This document shows positions 17,351 to 25,982 of a stretch of 64,000 nucleotides of DNA, one piece after another (the first letter of the stretch is position 1; the number at the start of each line of letters is the position of its first letter). The notes below the pieces were generated by a model. It made no database searches and was not told the DNA's origin. It saw only the letters and a program-made list of their open reading frames with translations. The DNA is from an uncultured Lachnospiraceae bacterium (GTDB lineage Bacteria; Bacillota; Clostridia; Lachnospirales; Lachnospiraceae): the NCBI GenBank assembly GCA_947177445.1, contig CAMWUL010000009.1:1-64000 (forward strand). Direction: 5' to 3'. The translations under genes were made by a program, and so were the position numbers.

Positions 17351-17950
17351 TTGAAGCATGTAGGAACAAAAACCATCGAAACGACACGATTGACATTGCG
17401 TAAACTGGAACTTACTGATGCGGAAATGATGTTTCGTAATTGGACATGTGATGATAAAGTCACTCGTTTTTTGCGGTGGGATGCACATAAAACAATCGAT
17501 GATACAAAAAGCATGATTCAGCAATGGATTAATAACTATCAGTATGATTCTACTTATTACTGGGGAATGTACTTAAGAAATGGTGAAATGATTGGCTCCA
17601 TCGGTATCACTATAATCTCAGAATATGATTTCAAAGGTGAATTGGGTTACAAGATTGGCAGCCGTTGGTGGAACCAAGGATATTCAAGTGAAGCGGCGAG
17701 AGCGGTTATTGAGTATATGTTCCGTAATACGGATATTGAACGAATTGATGCATTTAGTTCGGTAGAAAACCCTGCTTCAAGAAAAGTGATGGAAAAGGTT
17801 GGAATGCACTATGTAGGCCTTTTGCGACATTACTATAAAACACGAGACGGATTTCACGATTGTACTTTGTATGAAATAATACGAAATGAATGGGAGCACT
17901 TTTCCCGGGAATCTGAAAGAGGAGGTTTTCCTGGCGGAATAAATAGTTAA
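17351..17950 (+). CDS. GNAT-family N-acetyltransferase (RimJ/RimL type)
   Basis: The 199-residue protein fits the Acetyltransf_3 branch of GNAT enzymes, which transfer an acetyl group from acetyl-CoA to an amine, often a protein N-terminus or a small molecule. Visible marks are the N-terminal IETTRLTLRKLELTDAE, the central GSIGITIISEYDFKGELGYKI, the acetyl-CoA loop region WWNQGYSSEAARAVIEYMF and the SVENPASRKVMEKVGM segment. The start is TTG 17351, ten bases after ggaaagg; the open frame upstream runs through the hairpin element and is discounted. The substrate is unknown. It is AT-richer than the core genes and lies in the accessory island. Confidence 0.85.
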   Translation: MKHVGTKTIETTRLTLRKLELTDAEMMFRNWTCDDKVTRFLRWDAHKTIDDTKSMIQQWINNYQYDSTYYWGMYLRNGEMIGSIGITIISEYDFKGELGYKIGSRWWNQGYSSEAARAVIEYMFRNTDIERIDAFSSVENPASRKVMEKVGMHYVGLLRHYYKTRDGFHDCTLYEIIRNEWEHFSRESERGGFPGGINS

Positions 17951-17994
17951 TCCGGACCGGGAATTAGAAGGAAAAGTATAGTGGGAGGAAAAAG

Positions 17995-18378
17995 TTGTCA
18001 AAGATAGTGCATAAGAATAAACCAAATGCAATGGAATATTCTGAAATACAGTCGGCCCCAAAATTATTGAGTAGTCAAACCATTACAATTTATCATGGAA
18101 ATAAAGATGAAAACATCGTTCCAACTTATGGTTTAGGCAGTAAAGATAATGATTATGGTAAAGGATTTTATACTACACCAAGCGTAGAGCTGGCCAAAGA
18201 ATGGGCATGGGGTACTTATACATCTGGTAATAAAGGTTATGTACACACCTTTGAATTAAATACAAAAGGTTTAAGTATTTTAAATCTAATGGAATTTGAT
18301 AGTATACACTGGATTGCAGAGCTGGTATATAATAGAAAGTTGAATGTGCAAGACAGAGAAGTGGTTGAAGAGCATTAA
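17995..18378 (+). CDS. DUF3990-like protein, probably C-terminally truncated
   Basis: The 127-residue protein contains TIYHGNKDENI, DYGKGFYTTPSVELAKEWA and YVHTFELN, the pattern of DUF3990 proteins, which resemble the ADP-ribosyltransferase fold and often sit beside small partner genes in toxin-antitoxin-like pairs. The family normally continues further; here the frame stops at 18376-18378 (EEH, then TAA) shortly after SIHWIAELVYNRK. No obvious continuation in another frame was found by eye, so it may be truncated or a short variant. The start is TTG 17995 with gggagg six bases upstream. Its very low GC content points to acquisition. The toxin idea is inference. Confidence 0.55.
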   Translation: MSKIVHKNKPNAMEYSEIQSAPKLLSSQTITIYHGNKDENIVPTYGLGSKDNDYGKGFYTTPSVELAKEWAWGTYTSGNKGYVHTFELNTKGLSILNLMEFDSIHWIAELVYNRKLNVQDREVVEEH

Positions 18379-18439
18379 GATCAAATCAGGGGATTAGAGC
18401 AGGAAAACAGACAATTTATGATTTTATATAGGAGCAAGC

Positions 18440-18952
18440 ATGAGAGAAGTGTTAGAAGGCCTGGAAGATTTAATATGTTATGATGAATTTTGGTTAAATA
18501 AAGACATGGAAAACATGGGATATTTCTTTGAGTACTGTGATAAATACTGTAAAGAAATATTGAATGACAATAGTTTTGTTTTAAACAAAGAAAAGTTTAT
18601 TGAAGCATTCATGAAATCTGATTGCAGAGCACTTATGGAAGTAGGGCATCCAACATTGTTATCACAGGCAGCATATGATACTGTGAGAAATTTTATAGAA
18701 GTAGACAATAAAAACAATATAGAAACATTCAGATTAAAAAGTGAACAGATAGAGTATAAGTTTATGCAGTTATATTGGGTAGGTTGGATGTATGCATATA
18801 TTCATTTTATGAGTAAAGAATGCAGTGAGACAATAATTGAAAAGTTACCATTAAGAGAAATGCTTATTGATTATAAAGTAGGTCATGAAATGAGTAAGGA
18901 AACATATTATAAAAAGATAGCCAGCCTTTTTGAAAATGATTCAGGAATCTGA
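18440..18952 (+). CDS. Uncharacterised AT-rich protein next to the DUF3990-like gene
   Basis: The 170-residue, mainly helical, acidic protein is not recognised. Its C-terminal third (YWVGWMYAYIHFM, then IIEKLPLREMLIDYKVGHEMS) looks like a compact helical domain of the kind found in partner proteins of toxin-like genes. It begins 62 bases after the DUF3990-like stop, with aggag five bases before ATG 18440. Base composition matches the DUF3990-like gene and differs strongly from the ABC transporter that follows, so the two probably arrived together. Antitoxin or immunity is possible but unproven. Confidence 0.5.
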   Translation: MREVLEGLEDLICYDEFWLNKDMENMGYFFEYCDKYCKEILNDNSFVLNKEKFIEAFMKSDCRALMEVGHPTLLSQAAYDTVRNFIEVDNKNNIETFRLKSEQIEYKFMQLYWVGWMYAYIHFMSKECSETIIEKLPLREMLIDYKVGHEMSKETYYKKIASLFENDSGI

Positions 18953-19024
18953 GGATTCCGCAAAACCGGAAACATTCATGGACATACTGATCAAAAGCAG
19001 ATAAAGAAAAAGGAGACTTGGAAA

Positions 19025-20689
19025 ATGTATCATTATATTACAAGGAAAAAAGCACATTTCGCCCTGTTGATTGTATTACTGGTGATAAACGGAAGTACGG
19101 GAGTCTGCTTCTCGCTGGTTATGAGCAGTCTGGTGGACTGCGCGGGAGGAAACGGGGAGGAACTGCCGGCGGCCCTGGCTGTCGGTGTGGCTTATGTGGC
19201 ATTTTATACTTTGATAGCAATGTGCTACCGCTGCTGGAAGGCGTCGGTTATTGCGGATGCCAGGCGATGCCTGAAAAGAGATATTTTCGGGGGCATAATG
19301 AGGAAGAGCGTGGCTGACTTTAATGCGGGGAACAGCGGGGAATACATAAATGAACTGAGCAACAACATGAATCTGTTTGAAGAAATCTACTTTAACAATA
19401 TTGTCAGGGTTCTGGAATGCCTGATATCCTTTGCCACAGCGGCGGTGATCTGTATCAAAGCTCAGCCCCTTATGCTTGTACTGATGCTTTTTCTGGCATT
19501 TGTGACTCTGGGGGTGACAAAGCTTACTGCGGGTATGCTGGAAAAAAGCACGGAAACCTTTGCGAAGCGTGCGGATGAATATATGGCGGAGACCAAGGAT
19601 GATTTCGGAGCCTTCCGTATGGTGAGATCCTTCGGCATTCTCGACTGCATTCTTGACAGGAATGAGCGGAAGAATGCGCTTGCGGAAACGGCAAAGAGAA
19701 AAAACGAGAGCTGTATGGTTCTGTGCTCCTGCACAGGCCAGCTGGTGGGACTGCTTTCCACGGTACTGGTAATGGCCATGGCGGCATGGTTTTCCCTGCA
19801 GGGCTTGTTCTCTGCCGGAATGGTGATCGCCTTTGGGCATTTGATCGGGCAGATCGTGTCGCCAGTTACGGCAGTTCCCGGCATTGTTGCTAATTTCCGG
19901 GCTTCAAAGCCCTTGCAGGCGCGTTTCCAAAAATTGATGGCGAAGGAGGCGGAGACGGGAACGGAATGCGTTTCGCGGGTCAGGGATGCAGTTGTATTGG
20001 AGAAGCTGCATTTCGGATACCAGAAAGATCGAGAGGCTCTGCACGGGCTGTCCTTTCGGTTTCAGGCGGGAGGGCGCTATGCGATTGTGGGGAGCAGCGG
20101 AAGCGGGAAGAGCACACTGCTGTCGCTGCTGATGGGAGATTATCCCGATTATGATGGCAGGATATTGTACGATGGCACAGAGCTTCGGAATTTGAGTGCC
20201 GGCAGCAGGAGTACGTTGATCGGGGTGGTATCTCAGGATGTCTTTCTGCTGAATGATACAGTGCGGAACAATATCACCCTGTACGGGGAGTATACACAGC
20301 AGGAGATTGACCGCGCCGTAGAGGAGGCGGGACTGAAAGAATTTGCAGATTCGCTTCCGGAAGGACTTCTCACGATGGTGGATGAGAATGGCAAGAATTT
20401 TTCGGGCGGAGAAAAGCAGAGAATCAGTCTGGCCAGAGTGATCCTGCGAAAGAGCAGAGTACTGCTGCTGGATGAATTTACAGCTAATCTGGATGAACGG
20501 ACGGCAGAAGAGATCGAGAGGCGTCTGCTTTTGAGGAAGGACTGTCTGATCATTGCGGTTACTCATCGTCTGAACCCGGAGCTTCTGCGGCAGTACGATG
20601 GAATATTGATCATGTCCCATGGACAGTTTGCGGCATGCGGTACATATGATGAGCTGCAGAAAGAAAATTTCAAGGAAATGCTGCTGTGA
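19025..20689 (+). CDS. ABC exporter half-transporter (membrane domain fused to ATPase)
   Basis: The 554-residue protein has an N-terminal six-helix exporter membrane domain (about residues 10-290) followed by an ABC ATPase. The ATPase motifs are complete: Walker A GSSGSGKSTL near 358, Q-loop VVSQDVF, signature FSGGEKQRIS near 460, Walker B VLLLDEF near 481 with its catalytic Glu, and the H-loop His in VTHRL. Such proteins act as homo- or heterodimers and export lipids, peptides or drugs. No partner half is adjacent, so it probably forms a homodimer or pairs with a product from elsewhere. The substrate is unknown. It starts at ATG 19025 after aaggagac. GC content returns to the core level here. 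Confidence 0.9.
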   Translation: MYHYITRKKAHFALLIVLLVINGSTGVCFSLVMSSLVDCAGGNGEELPAALAVGVAYVAFYTLIAMCYRCWKASVIADARRCLKRDIFGGIMRKSVADFNAGNSGEYINELSNNMNLFEEIYFNNIVRVLECLISFATAAVICIKAQPLMLVLMLFLAFVTLGVTKLTAGMLEKSTETFAKRADEYMAETKDDFGAFRMVRSFGILDCILDRNERKNALAETAKRKNESCMVLCSCTGQLVGLLSTVLVMAMAAWFSLQGLFSAGMVIAFGHLIGQIVSPVTAVPGIVANFRASKPLQARFQKLMAKEAETGTECVSRVRDAVVLEKLHFGYQKDREALHGLSFRFQAGGRYAIVGSSGSGKSTLLSLLMGDYPDYDGRILYDGTELRNLSAGSRSTLIGVVSQDVFLLNDTVRNNITLYGEYTQQEIDRAVEEAGLKEFADSLPEGLLTMVDENGKNFSGGEKQRISLARVILRKSRVLLLDEFTANLDERTAEEIERRLLLRKDCLIIAVTHRLNPELLRQYDGILIMSHGQFAACGTYDELQKENFKEMLL

Positions 20690-20718
20690 TAAAATTTTCC
20701 ATAATTTCCAAAAAACAG

Positions 20719-20747
20719 TTGATTTATATACACAATGCGTATATAAT
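20719..20747 (+). promoter_or_regulatory. Sigma-A promoter of the pilT-like gene
   Basis: TTGATT (20719-20724) and TATAAT (20742-20747) are separated by exactly 17 bases, giving a leader of about 90 nt before ATG 20843. Confidence 0.75.
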
Positions 20748-20842
20748 AAAACAGGAATAAGCATTTTGGCGCAGAGCGCGTGAGCTTAAAAGCAAGTCTG
20801 CATGTGTTGCTGCGGGATTAACAGATAATGAGGAGAAGGGAT

Positions 20843-21886
20843 ATGCCCGGGATTGATGAAATTCTACAGGAGGCGAGAAGCGCCGGGGCCAGCGATGTAC
20901 ACCTGGCATCAGGAGTATCGCCCAGAATGCGAATAGGAGGGCGGCTGGCGGTCATGGATCATGCCAGGCTTCAGCCTGCGGATACGCTGGACATTCTGGT
21001 CAGCGTTATGCCGGAGGTTCACAGGCTTCGGCTTGAGGAGAAGGGAGAGTGCGATTTTTCGCTGTCTCTTCCCGGCTGCGGACGATGCCGGGTCAACGTC
21101 TATAAACAGAGAGGGAGTGTGGCGCTGGCATTTCACCTGGTGGATAACAGGGTGCCTTCTCTGGAAGAATTGGGAATGCCGGCATCTGTGATCGGCTTGT
21201 GTGAGCGGGAGCAGGGACTGGTGCTGGTAACGGGGCCTACAGGAAACGGAAAGTCCACAACGCTGGCGGCCATGGTGGACCGGATCAACGACAGCAGAGA
21301 AGCCCATATTATCACGTTGGAGGACCCGGTGGAATATCTGCACCAGCATAAAAAATCATTGGTAACTCAAAGGGAGATCGGCCTGGACAGTGAAAATTAT
21401 GTCAGCGGCCTTCGGGCGGCGCTTCGGGAGGATCCGGACGTGATTCTGGTGGGAGAACTGTGCGATCCGGAAACCGTCAGCATGGCCGTTCAGGCGGCGG
21501 AGACAGGACATCTGGTGCTTTCTGCCATGCATTCCGTGGGTACCGCCGATACGGTGGACCGGCTGATCGGCGCGTTTCCTCTTTATCAGCAACAGCAGAT
21601 GCGGGCCCGGCTGGCAAACGTGCTGGAGGCTGTGGTGGCCCAGCAGATGCTTCCGGTGCTGAACGAGGACAGAAGAACGGCGGTTTTCGAGGCTCTGCTG
21701 GTGGACGACCAGGTGCGCAGTCTGATCCGGGAGGGAAAGACCTATCAGCTTCCCCAGGTCATAAAGGCCGGAGGCCAACAGGGAATGGCTGCCATGGAGG
21801 AAGCTGTGGAAAAGCTTTTTCTGGACGGAAGGATCAGCGAAGAGACGCGGACCCGGTTCATACGTTCTTACTCTGCGATTCAATAG
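20843..21886 (+). CDS. pilT: PilT-like twitching/retraction ATPase
   Basis: The 347-residue protein is a secretion-superfamily ATPase of the PilT branch: N-terminal IDEILQEARSAGASDVHLASG, Walker A GPTGNGKSTT near residue 132, an Asp box with LEDPVEY, and a Walker B region REDPDVILVGELCDPETV. The PilT signature AIRNLIRE is replaced here by SLIREGKTYQLPQVI, as in many Gram-positive versions. PilT powers retraction of type IV pili. ATG 20843 is preferred to ATG 20828 because aggagaaggg lies directly before it. No pilin, PilB or PilC gene is in the window, so its pilus genes must be elsewhere or it serves another role. Confidence 0.85.
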   Translation: MPGIDEILQEARSAGASDVHLASGVSPRMRIGGRLAVMDHARLQPADTLDILVSVMPEVHRLRLEEKGECDFSLSLPGCGRCRVNVYKQRGSVALAFHLVDNRVPSLEELGMPASVIGLCEREQGLVLVTGPTGNGKSTTLAAMVDRINDSREAHIITLEDPVEYLHQHKKSLVTQREIGLDSENYVSGLRAALREDPDVILVGELCDPETVSMAVQAAETGHLVLSAMHSVGTADTVDRLIGAFPLYQQQQMRARLANVLEAVVAQQMLPVLNEDRRTAVFEALLVDDQVRSLIREGKTYQLPQVIKAGGQQGMAAMEEAVEKLFLDGRISEETRTRFIRSYSAIQ

Positions 21887-21893
21887 GATTCAG

Positions 21894-21938
21894 ATTCCCC
21901 GGGCCGCTTTGGGCTCACGGGCCGTGGCCCCGGGGAAT
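21894..21938. repeat. GC-rich inverted repeat between pilT and comM
   Basis: The arms attccccggg (21894-21903) and cccggggaat (21929-21938) pair perfectly around a 25-base loop with further GC-rich pairing. It is a likely terminator or processing hairpin after pilT, although no T-run follows at once. Confidence 0.5.
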
Positions 21939-22004
21939 TCTCTGCATTTCGGCGTTTTCTGCCATTATACATTTCAGAAACAAATCTTATCAGGAGGTGT
22001 TAAT

Positions 22005-23549
22005 TTGTACAGTGCTGTCTGTTCGGGCGCTCTGCTGGGAGTTTCCGCCTATTTGGTTACCGTGGAGGTGGATATTGCTCCGGGGCTTCCGGTATTTTCC
22101 ATGGTGGGCTATTTGAGCGGAGAGGTAAAGGAATCCCGGGACAGGGTTACCGTTGCGCTGAAGAATGCAGGCCTGCGGATCCCTCCCAACCATATCACAG
22201 TAAATCTGTCCCCGGCTGACCGGAGAAAGGAAGGAACGGCCTTTGACCTGCCCATTGCCGTAGGAATGCTGGAGGCTTCGGGATATTTTCCCGCAGGGGC
22301 CTCCTCCGGTATTTTGTTTTTAGGGGAGCTGGGGCTGGACGGTGAGATCAAAAAGGTCAGAGGAGTACTGCCGATTGTGCGGGAAGCCGCTGCCAGGGGA
22401 ATGAAGCAGTGTATTGTGCCTGCCGCAAACGCCCGGGAAGGGGCGGTTATACCGGGGATCACGGTGAGAGGGGCGGGTAATATACGGGAGGTGCTTTGTT
22501 TCCTGGGAGAACATCCCGGAAAAATGCAGGAGGGAATTCTGCAGGCTGCTGATGTAAGGATCAGCGAGCTTATGGAGGGAGAACAGCGGGAGAGGATTCC
22601 CGATTTTTCGGAGGTCAGCGGCCAGGAAACGGCAAAACGGGCGGCAGAAATCGCCGCTGCCGGTTTTCATAATCTTCTGATGACCGGACCTCCCGGCGCG
22701 GGGAAATCCATGATTGCCAGACGCATTCCCGGAATTCTGCCGCCTCTGACGCTGGAAGAAAGTCTGGAGGTCACGGCTGTGCACAGTGTGGCCGGACTTC
22801 TGGAGGAAGGAAAGGCCCTGGTGACAAAGCGGCCCTTTGAGAGTCCGCATCATACCATTACCCAGGCGGCCCTGATCGGCGGGAGCAGCCTGCCCAGACC
22901 GGGAATGATCTCTCTGGCACACAGGGGAGTCCTTTTTCTGGACGAATTGCCGGAGTTTCAGAGGATTTCGCTGGATTCTCTCCGCCAGCCGCTGGAGGAG
23001 AGACAGGTGAATATTGCCAGGGCGGGGGGCAGTGTCACCTATCCCACCGATTTTATGCTGGTGTGCGCTATGAATCCCTGTCCCTGCGGCTATTATCCGG
23101 ACCGCAACCGGTGCCGTTGTCAGGAGTCTGCGGTCCGAAGATATATAGGTCGGGTATCCGGCCCTGTGATGGACAGGATTGATCTTTGTGTGGAGCTTGG
23201 AGCAGTGGACATCGGAAGTCTGAAGGAGAAAAATAAAGCGGAGAGCAGTGCCCGGATCCGGGAACGGGTGCTGAGAGCCAGAGAGATCCAGAAAAGCCGG
23301 TTTGCAGGTACGGAATGTCGGTTTAACGGGGATATCGGAGCGGCGCAGATAGAGGAATACTGTTTCCTGGGAAAGGAAGAGCAGGAACTTATGGAGCAGA
23401 TGTATCGCAGTCTGCAGCTTAGCGCCAGGGCTTATCACCGGGTCTTGAAGGTGGCGCGGACCATTGCCGATCTGGCGGGAAAGGAGCGGATTGACAAAGA
23501 GCACTTAATGGAAGCGTGCTTTTATCGCCCTGTGGCAGGGGGCATTTAG
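22005..23549 (+). CDS. comM: YifB/ComM-type Mg-chelatase-like AAA+ ATPase
   Basis: The 514-residue protein has an N-terminal ChlI/Lon-like domain (GALLGVSAYLVTVEVDIAPG, GLPVFSMVG), a central AAA+ module with Walker A GPPGAGKSM near residue 227 and Walker B GVLFLDELPEF, a four-Cys stretch CPCGYYPDRNRCRC, and the C-terminal Mg_chelatase_C part. ComM is a helicase that promotes branch migration during natural transformation; YifB is its homologue in non-transformable species. TTG 22005 is the start because aggagg lies eight bases upstream; a longer frame has no support. The neighbour dprA supports a role in DNA uptake or recombination. Confidence 0.92.
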   Translation: MYSAVCSGALLGVSAYLVTVEVDIAPGLPVFSMVGYLSGEVKESRDRVTVALKNAGLRIPPNHITVNLSPADRRKEGTAFDLPIAVGMLEASGYFPAGASSGILFLGELGLDGEIKKVRGVLPIVREAAARGMKQCIVPAANAREGAVIPGITVRGAGNIREVLCFLGEHPGKMQEGILQAADVRISELMEGEQRERIPDFSEVSGQETAKRAAEIAAAGFHNLLMTGPPGAGKSMIARRIPGILPPLTLEESLEVTAVHSVAGLLEEGKALVTKRPFESPHHTITQAALIGGSSLPRPGMISLAHRGVLFLDELPEFQRISLDSLRQPLEERQVNIARAGGSVTYPTDFMLVCAMNPCPCGYYPDRNRCRCQESAVRRYIGRVSGPVMDRIDLCVELGAVDIGSLKEKNKAESSARIRERVLRAREIQKSRFAGTECRFNGDIGAAQIEEYCFLGKEEQELMEQMYRSLQLSARAYHRVLKVARTIADLAGKERIDKEHLMEACFYRPVAGGI

Positions 23550-23580
23550 AATAGAAAACAGGTGGGAGCGGAGGAAGAGA

Positions 23581-24786
23581 ATGGCGGAAGAGAAATATGA
23601 TTTATGGCTGAGCAGCTTTCCGGACTGGGGTAATAATGTGCGATGCAGATTGGCACAGACTTTCGGGGGAGCCAGGAACGCTTATCTTGCATCCTTCAAA
23701 GAGTGGGAAGAGGTGCTCTCTTCCAAACAGGCGGAAGGCCTCAGGAACTTTACAGGTCAGTGGAGACTGGATGAGGAATATGAAAAAATGAAGGAGCAGG
23801 GAATTCGGCTGATAACAAGGGCAATGCAGGAGTATCCACGAAGACTTCGGGATATACCGGATGCGCCTTATGCTCTCTTTGTGAAGGGGGGACTGCCCGG
23901 CGAAGCCATGCCTGCGGTGGCGGTGGTGGGAGCCAGGGAGTGTTCTCCTTACGGAGCCTATGTGGCAGAAAAGCTGGGAGAGGCGCTGGGGCGGCGAAAG
24001 GTGGAGGTGATCAGCGGAATGGCCCGGGGAATTGACAGTATCAGTCAGCAGGCGGCGCTTGATGCCGGCGGGCGATCCTGTGCCGTATTGGGATGCGGCG
24101 TGGATGTGTGTTATCCGGCCCGGAACAGAGAGCTGTATGAAAGGCTGGTGCAGAAGGGCTCGGTAGTTTCCGAATATCCGATGAAAACTCCGGCACGGCC
24201 CCAGAATTTTCCGCCCCGGAACCGTATCGTCAGCGGTCTGGCGGATGCGGTGGTTGTGGTGGAAGCCCGGGAGAAGAGCGGAACCCTTATTACGGTGGAT
24301 ATGGCTCTGGAGCAGGGAAAAGAGGTGTATGTAGTACCGGGCCGGATTACAGACAGGCTGAGCGACGGCTGTAACCGCCTGATCAGGCAAGGAGCCGGAG
24401 TGCTGCTGGAGCCGGAGGAATTTCTGGAAGAATTTCTGGAAGTATTTTGGGGAATACAGGGGCGGAGGAAGAGCTGTGATGCTCCGATTGAGGACGGGAA
24501 GGAGAAAAATTCGAAATCAGCAAAAAGCAAAAGGAACAAACAATCCGTAAGGCACTGTGGAGCAGAACAAAGTACCGGGGAAAAAGAGGCGCTAAAAAAG
24601 CTTACTCCGGAACAGGCGGCTGTCTATGGCGCATTGGAAATCTGTCCCCAGACGGTGGACCGGCTTAGGAGCCGGCTTCCGGACCGGTATCGGGAAACGC
24701 CGATTACCACACAGCTGATGCTGCTCTGTATGGAGGGCCTGGTGGAACAGGTCAGCCCGGGATGCTTTTGCCTTAAAAAACGCTGA
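23581..24786 (+). CDS. dprA: DNA processing protein DprA (Smf)
   Basis: The 401-residue protein shows the DprA Rossmann core: VAVVGARECSPYG near residue 113, SGMARGID near 146, VLGCGVDVCYPARN near 170, PPRNRIVSGLADAVVVVEA near 210 and GTLITVDMALEQGKEVYVVPG. The C-terminal ~65 residues form a winged-helix-like part after a lysine-rich linker. DprA loads RecA onto incoming single strands during transformation. It begins 31 bases after comM. The comM-dprA-(…)-topA order echoes the smf-topA-codY order of Bacillus. Confidence 0.93.
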   Translation: MAEEKYDLWLSSFPDWGNNVRCRLAQTFGGARNAYLASFKEWEEVLSSKQAEGLRNFTGQWRLDEEYEKMKEQGIRLITRAMQEYPRRLRDIPDAPYALFVKGGLPGEAMPAVAVVGARECSPYGAYVAEKLGEALGRRKVEVISGMARGIDSISQQAALDAGGRSCAVLGCGVDVCYPARNRELYERLVQKGSVVSEYPMKTPARPQNFPPRNRIVSGLADAVVVVEAREKSGTLITVDMALEQGKEVYVVPGRITDRLSDGCNRLIRQGAGVLLEPEEFLEEFLEVFWGIQGRRKSCDAPIEDGKEKNSKSAKSKRNKQSVRHCGAEQSTGEKEALKKLTPEQAAVYGALEICPQTVDRLRSRLPDRYRETPITTQLMLLCMEGLVEQVSPGCFCLKKR

Positions 24787-24919
24787 TTTATCCCGGAACA
24801 GATGCTCCCGCTGCTTTGAACGGAATTTCATTTTCTGCTGTACAAACGGGCGGAGCTTGGAGTATTATTGATATAGTAAGATTTCAGAAAGATGATATAT
24901 GCGGAAAAGAGGAGATTTT

Positions 24920-25975
24920 ATGCATAGAGACCATACAAAGAAAATACAGATCGGAAACCAGGTGATCGGAGGCGGCAGCCCTGTTCTGATCCAGTCCATG
25001 ACAAATACCCGTACCGAGGACGTGCAGGCTACAGTATCTCAGATTCTGGATCTGGAGCGGGCGGGATGTGAGATTATACGATGCACGGTGCCTACACTTG
25101 AGGCGGCCCGGGCGCTGGCCGAGATCAAAAAGCAAATACATATCCCTCTTGTAGCCGATATTCATTTTGATTATCAAATGGCCATTGCCGCCATGGAAAA
25201 CGGCGCTGATAAAATACGGATCAATCCGGGAAATATCGGAAGCCCCGATAAGGTCCGGGCAGTAGTGGAGACGGCCAGGGAGAGGAATATTCCGATCCGG
25301 GTGGGAGTCAACAGCGGTTCGCTGGAGAAGGGGCTGCTGGAAAAATATGGGGGCGTTACGGCCCGGGCTATTGTGGAAAGCGCCCTGGAGCAGGTTAATT
25401 TGATCGAAGAATGTGAATATGACAATATAGTGATCAGCATCAAGTCTTCCGATGTGCTGATGTCCGTAAAGGCTCATGAATTGCTGACTGAGAAAACGGA
25501 ATATCCGCTGCATATAGGCATCACGGAGTCGGGAACTCTCTGGAGCGGCAATATTAAGTCAGCCATCGGCCTGGGGCTGATTTTGAGCCGGGGAATCGGC
25601 GATACTGTGAGGGTTTCTTTGACGGGAGATCCGGTGGAGGAGATCCGCTCCGCCCGTCTGATCCTGCGTACACTGGGACTGCGGAAAGGCGGGATTGAGG
25701 TGGTCTCCTGCCCTACCTGCGGCAGGACCCGGATCGATTTGATCGGTCTGGCGGCGCGGGTGGAAAAGCTTGTGGAGAGCTATCCGCTGGATATCAAGGT
25801 GGCCGTCATGGGCTGTGCCGTCAACGGACCGGGAGAAGCCCGGGAAGCGGATCTGGGGATTGCAGGGGGAGTGGGAGAAGGTCTGTTGTTTAGGAAGGGA
25901 CAGATCCTTCGAAAGGTGCCGGAGGATCAATTGCTGGAGGCGCTGAAGGAAGAGCTGGACAACTGGAACGGGTGA
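24920..25975 (+). CDS. ispG: 4-hydroxy-3-methylbut-2-enyl diphosphate synthase
   Basis: IspG (GcpE) catalyses the penultimate step of the MEP isoprenoid pathway, reductively converting the cyclic diphosphate to HMBPP with a 4Fe-4S cluster. The protein has the TIM-barrel start RDHTKKIQIGNQVIGGGSPV, PLVADIHFDYQMAI and RINPGNIG. The cluster ligands are in CPTCGRTRIDL near residue 260 and CAVNGPGEA near 298. Length (351 residues) is normal. ATG 24920 follows agaggaga; the ATG at 24899 overlaps this site. polC starts eight bases after the stop, and the ispG-polC pairing is known in other Clostridia. Confidence 0.95.
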   Translation: MHRDHTKKIQIGNQVIGGGSPVLIQSMTNTRTEDVQATVSQILDLERAGCEIIRCTVPTLEAARALAEIKKQIHIPLVADIHFDYQMAIAAMENGADKIRINPGNIGSPDKVRAVVETARERNIPIRVGVNSGSLEKGLLEKYGGVTARAIVESALEQVNLIEECEYDNIVISIKSSDVLMSVKAHELLTEKTEYPLHIGITESGTLWSGNIKSAIGLGLILSRGIGDTVRVSLTGDPVEEIRSARLILRTLGLRKGGIEVVSCPTCGRTRIDLIGLAARVEKLVESYPLDIKVAVMGCAVNGPGEAREADLGIAGGVGEGLLFRKGQILRKVPEDQLLEALKEELDNWNG

Positions 25976-25982
25976 ATGATCG

